Of a stretch of 36,563 nucleotides of DNA, positions 34,710 through 36,563 are shown piece by piece. The DNA comes from JAEZKC01 sp046538945 (GTDB lineage: Bacteria > Fibrobacterota > Chitinivibrionia > Chitinivibrionales > Chitinispirillaceae), in contig JBKHHW010000014.1 of NCBI GenBank assembly GCA_046538945.1, forward strand, positions 1 through 36,563. Reading direction: 5' to 3'. The notes below the pieces were generated by a model. That model was not told where the DNA came from and did not search any database. It saw only the letters and a list, made by a program, of their open reading frames with translations. Every line of letters starts with the position of its first letter. The first letter of the stretch is position 1. The position numbers and the translations under genes are program-made.

Positions 34710-35753
34710 ATGAAAAAGAAATCCACATTGATAATACTTCTCATTTTGATCGTCGGGACAGCAGTAAATTGTAAAAATGAGTCGAGCGATAAAGTGTATC
34801 TGAATCAAGCTATTCAGTATAAAGAAGTAATCGATTCGCTGCTGTCGCTTTCAGAATACAAGTTGGTCCGGAATCGGATTATTCTGAAATACCTGGAAGT
34901 GCAATGCGAAGAGATGAAAGACCTGCTTGGTCTATACGGTAAGGATAAGCATACCACTGAACTGAACCGATATGTCAATAATTTGATAGTATCACTGTCG
35001 TATTTTGATGAAAATCGCACAGACAGCATCATTGAAAAGCGCAACCTCTATGGCAACCACATCAGATTTGACCGGCTCTGGAAACTGGCCGGAGAGCTTT
35101 CGCTACCTGACGCTAGGCTTGATACCGTTTTCAATCAGTACCTGTACAATAGAATCGAACAGCAGTTTCTGAAGCAGTGGGAACAGAAGGACGTATGGCT
35201 TGACACCGCAGTCAACGGGTTCAGAATAGGTGTTTTTTACGACAGTCTGGTAGGTGAAGGTGACCATATGTACTTTTTGCTTTTGGCGCAGAATATATCA
35301 GGCAAAAGGAGATTCATAGTAGTAAATGCGTTTGAAGATTCACATGATATCATTAGAAAGGGAGGTATCAGCAAAATTGCAAGTGCGCGGGGATGCAGCT
35401 TCGAACCTGTGCCCTTCCCCGGATTTGACAATACCCAGAGAGATGGCTATCTGAGGCTTGCTACAGTTCAACCCGGCAAGACTGCAGTACTCGAGTCGTA
35501 CCACATCTCTTCGCACCCCGAAGCAACAGATAAGCGATCGATGCATTATCCGGGGTACTATTCGTCCTGCGATAAGAGCCGGGTGTACAAACATTTACCC
35601 AAAGGCACCTACTTCATAAACCTTTACTTTACCGTCAAGCAGAGCTTTCCCCTGGGGAGCGGCTTGATCGTTGATTCAGAGCTTCTGATATACCAGAATG
35701 AGCTATGGACGGGAAAAATAAAAATCGATTCGCTCAAAGTCAGGATTGAATAG
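34710..35753 (+). CDS. Exported hypothetical protein, possible lipoprotein
   Basis: At 347 residues from the ATG at 34710 (MKKKSTLIILLILIVG), other in-frame starts lie at 34695 and 34539; the chosen one begins a standard signal sequence. Cys21 follows TAVN, a poor lipobox (Asn at -1), so lipidation is uncertain. The mature protein starts with a charged helical region (about 30-160; repeated Leu/Glu/Arg) and has a beta-rich C-terminal half (FRIGVFYDSLVG, GTYFINLYFTVKQ). I do not recognise the family. There is no clear ribosome binding site. It is flanked by transposase remnants and genes, so it may be horizontally acquired. Confidence 0.6.
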   Translation: MKKKSTLIILLILIVGTAVNCKNESSDKVYLNQAIQYKEVIDSLLSLSEYKLVRNRIILKYLEVQCEEMKDLLGLYGKDKHTTELNRYVNNLIVSLSYFDENRTDSIIEKRNLYGNHIRFDRLWKLAGELSLPDARLDTVFNQYLYNRIEQQFLKQWEQKDVWLDTAVNGFRIGVFYDSLVGEGDHMYFLLLAQNISGKRRFIVVNAFEDSHDIIRKGGISKIASARGCSFEPVPFPGFDNTQRDGYLRLATVQPGKTAVLESYHISSHPEATDKRSMHYPGYYSSCDKSRVYKHLPKGTYFINLYFTVKQSFPLGSGLIVDSELLIYQNELWTGKIKIDSLKVRIE

Positions 35754-36008
35754 AAGATCTCCTGTTAAACACTACTTCCATGGTTTTCTATAGAGCGAGG
35801 TCACGTGTTCAGAATCCGATCCGACCTTATTACATTATTTCAAAAACTCTGATCTAAAGATTTCTTCCCGTTTCCCGGTTACCCTCTCCCCCATTCTCCG
35901 CATACTCTTTCTTCTTCATCGGCGGATTGATTATTTTATGTGCAGGGCCTTGTCGAAAACATATAGACTTGATTAGAGAAATTTTAGCAACCAGTTGATA
36001 TTAATACT
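35754..36008. other. Gene-free stretch before the transposase
   Basis: This 255-base stretch has pyrimidine-rich runs (about 35865-35915) and an AT-rich end before the transposase start. I see no convincing hairpin of the subterminal type used by IS200 elements, and no promoter that I would defend. Confidence 0.4.
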
Positions 36009-36461
36009 ATGAAAATTGAATACCATAACCTATACACCCATTTTGTATTCACTACTATCAATCGTCAAAATCTCATCCCTGAAAAAAACCGCAACAGAAT
36101 CGAGAAATATGTTACCGGAGTCATAAACAACACCGGATCCAGGCTGTATGCGATATACGCCAATATGGATCATATGCACTTCCTTGTCTCACGAAATCCG
36201 TCCTTTTCAGAAGAACGACTGGCCACCATCGTGGCACAAAGCTCTGAAAAATTCATCAACAATAATAAACTGAGTGATTTTTATTTCAGATGGCAGCAGT
36301 CAGCTTCGGCCTTTTCGGTATCGAAATTCGATGTGGACAGGGTGTGCAAATACATCCTGAACCAACCGGAACATCACAAAACAACTACATCCACCGATGA
36401 GTATGAACAATTTATCAAAAATTTTCAGAATACGTTGTCCAGAGGCGACAAAATCCAATAA
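36009..36461 (+). CDS. IS200-type Y1 (HUH) transposase
   Basis: This 150-residue Y1_Tnp protein begins YHNLYTHFVFTTINRQ. The HUH motif HMH is at 55-57 (MDHMHFLVS) and the catalytic Tyr115 with Gln119 is in YILNQ, followed by PEHH. All key residues are present, so it may be active. Family enzymes cut and join single-stranded DNA at subterminal hairpins. There is no TnpB gene next to it in the window. No RAYT-specific REP repeats were noticed. There is no strong ribosome binding site. The remaining 102 bases to the window edge hold no gene that I can see. Confidence 0.88.
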   Translation: MKIEYHNLYTHFVFTTINRQNLIPEKNRNRIEKYVTGVINNTGSRLYAIYANMDHMHFLVSRNPSFSEERLATIVAQSSEKFINNNKLSDFYFRWQQSASAFSVSKFDVDRVCKYILNQPEHHKTTTSTDEYEQFIKNFQNTLSRGDKIQ

Positions 36462-36563
36462 GTTAAGAAAATACGCGGGATGTGCATTACGAAAGAAATC
36501 ACATAAATCTTAGTATCTTCTGAAAAACCCTTCGTAGCAATTGAACAAACCATTTATTCCGAC

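Noticed and set aside
34710..34772. Lipoprotein call for the 34710 gene
   Set aside because: Cys21 is preceded by Val-Asn, which does not fit the usual lipobox. Left as a possibility only.

Overview
The window looks like chromosomal DNA of a free-living, motile Gram-negative bacterium of moderate GC. The evidence is signal peptides on periplasmic-type proteins, a chemosensory operon, a type VI secretion (T6SS) membrane module, and a Ser/Thr kinase with a predicted extracytoplasmic TPR tail. The fused OtsA-OtsB protein, the eukaryote-like UDP-glucose pyrophosphorylase and the PEGA/TPR/kinase inventory would suit an FCB-group or Fibrobacterota/Chitinispirillia-like lineage. That placement is an inference; no rRNA or other firm marker is present.

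Layout. 1-9 kb: the end of a possible upstream gene, a 1589-residue exported TPR protein, then small housekeeping genes (gamma-glutamylcyclotransferase-like, FmdB-like zinc ribbon, D-aminoacyl-tRNA deacylase) and the leftward pair DUF4139 protein/YceH. 9.0-15.2 kb: a compact rightward chemosensory operon, cheA-cheW-cheB-response regulator-cheR-cheY, with start/stop overlaps and no receptor gene. 15.4-19.1 kb: nucleic-acid and translation functions, namely a cold-shock protein, EttA-like ABC-F protein, LarE-like sulfur transferase and GreA. 19.3-23.2 kb: a trehalose/UDP-glucose pair, otsA-otsB fusion and ugp, which make UDP-glucose and use it for trehalose. 23.4-33.4 kb: an orphan protein, leftward tssK-tssL-tssM, and divergently a PEGA-repeat membrane protein, a transmembrane Ser/Thr kinase and a SprT-like zincin. 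33.4-36.5 kb: an accessory-looking stretch with a decayed IS110-type transposase start, two unrecognised exported proteins and an IS200-type Y1 transposase.

How it works together. The che operon is a complete signalling core (kinase, coupling protein, methyltransferase, methylesterase, two receiver proteins) that must use receptors encoded elsewhere. The tss genes would build the inner-membrane complex and baseplate adaptor of a T6SS. The divergent kinase could control it post-translationally, but the sheath, tube, ATPase and spike genes are not here.

The observations I rate highest are the tssKLM/PEGA/kinase island without sheath genes, the decayed IS110 5-prime end hidden between annotated genes, a terminator-like hairpin in the greA leader, and the receptor-less che operon. 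I did not find a convincing wholly new system. No tRNA, rRNA or CRISPR array was seen.
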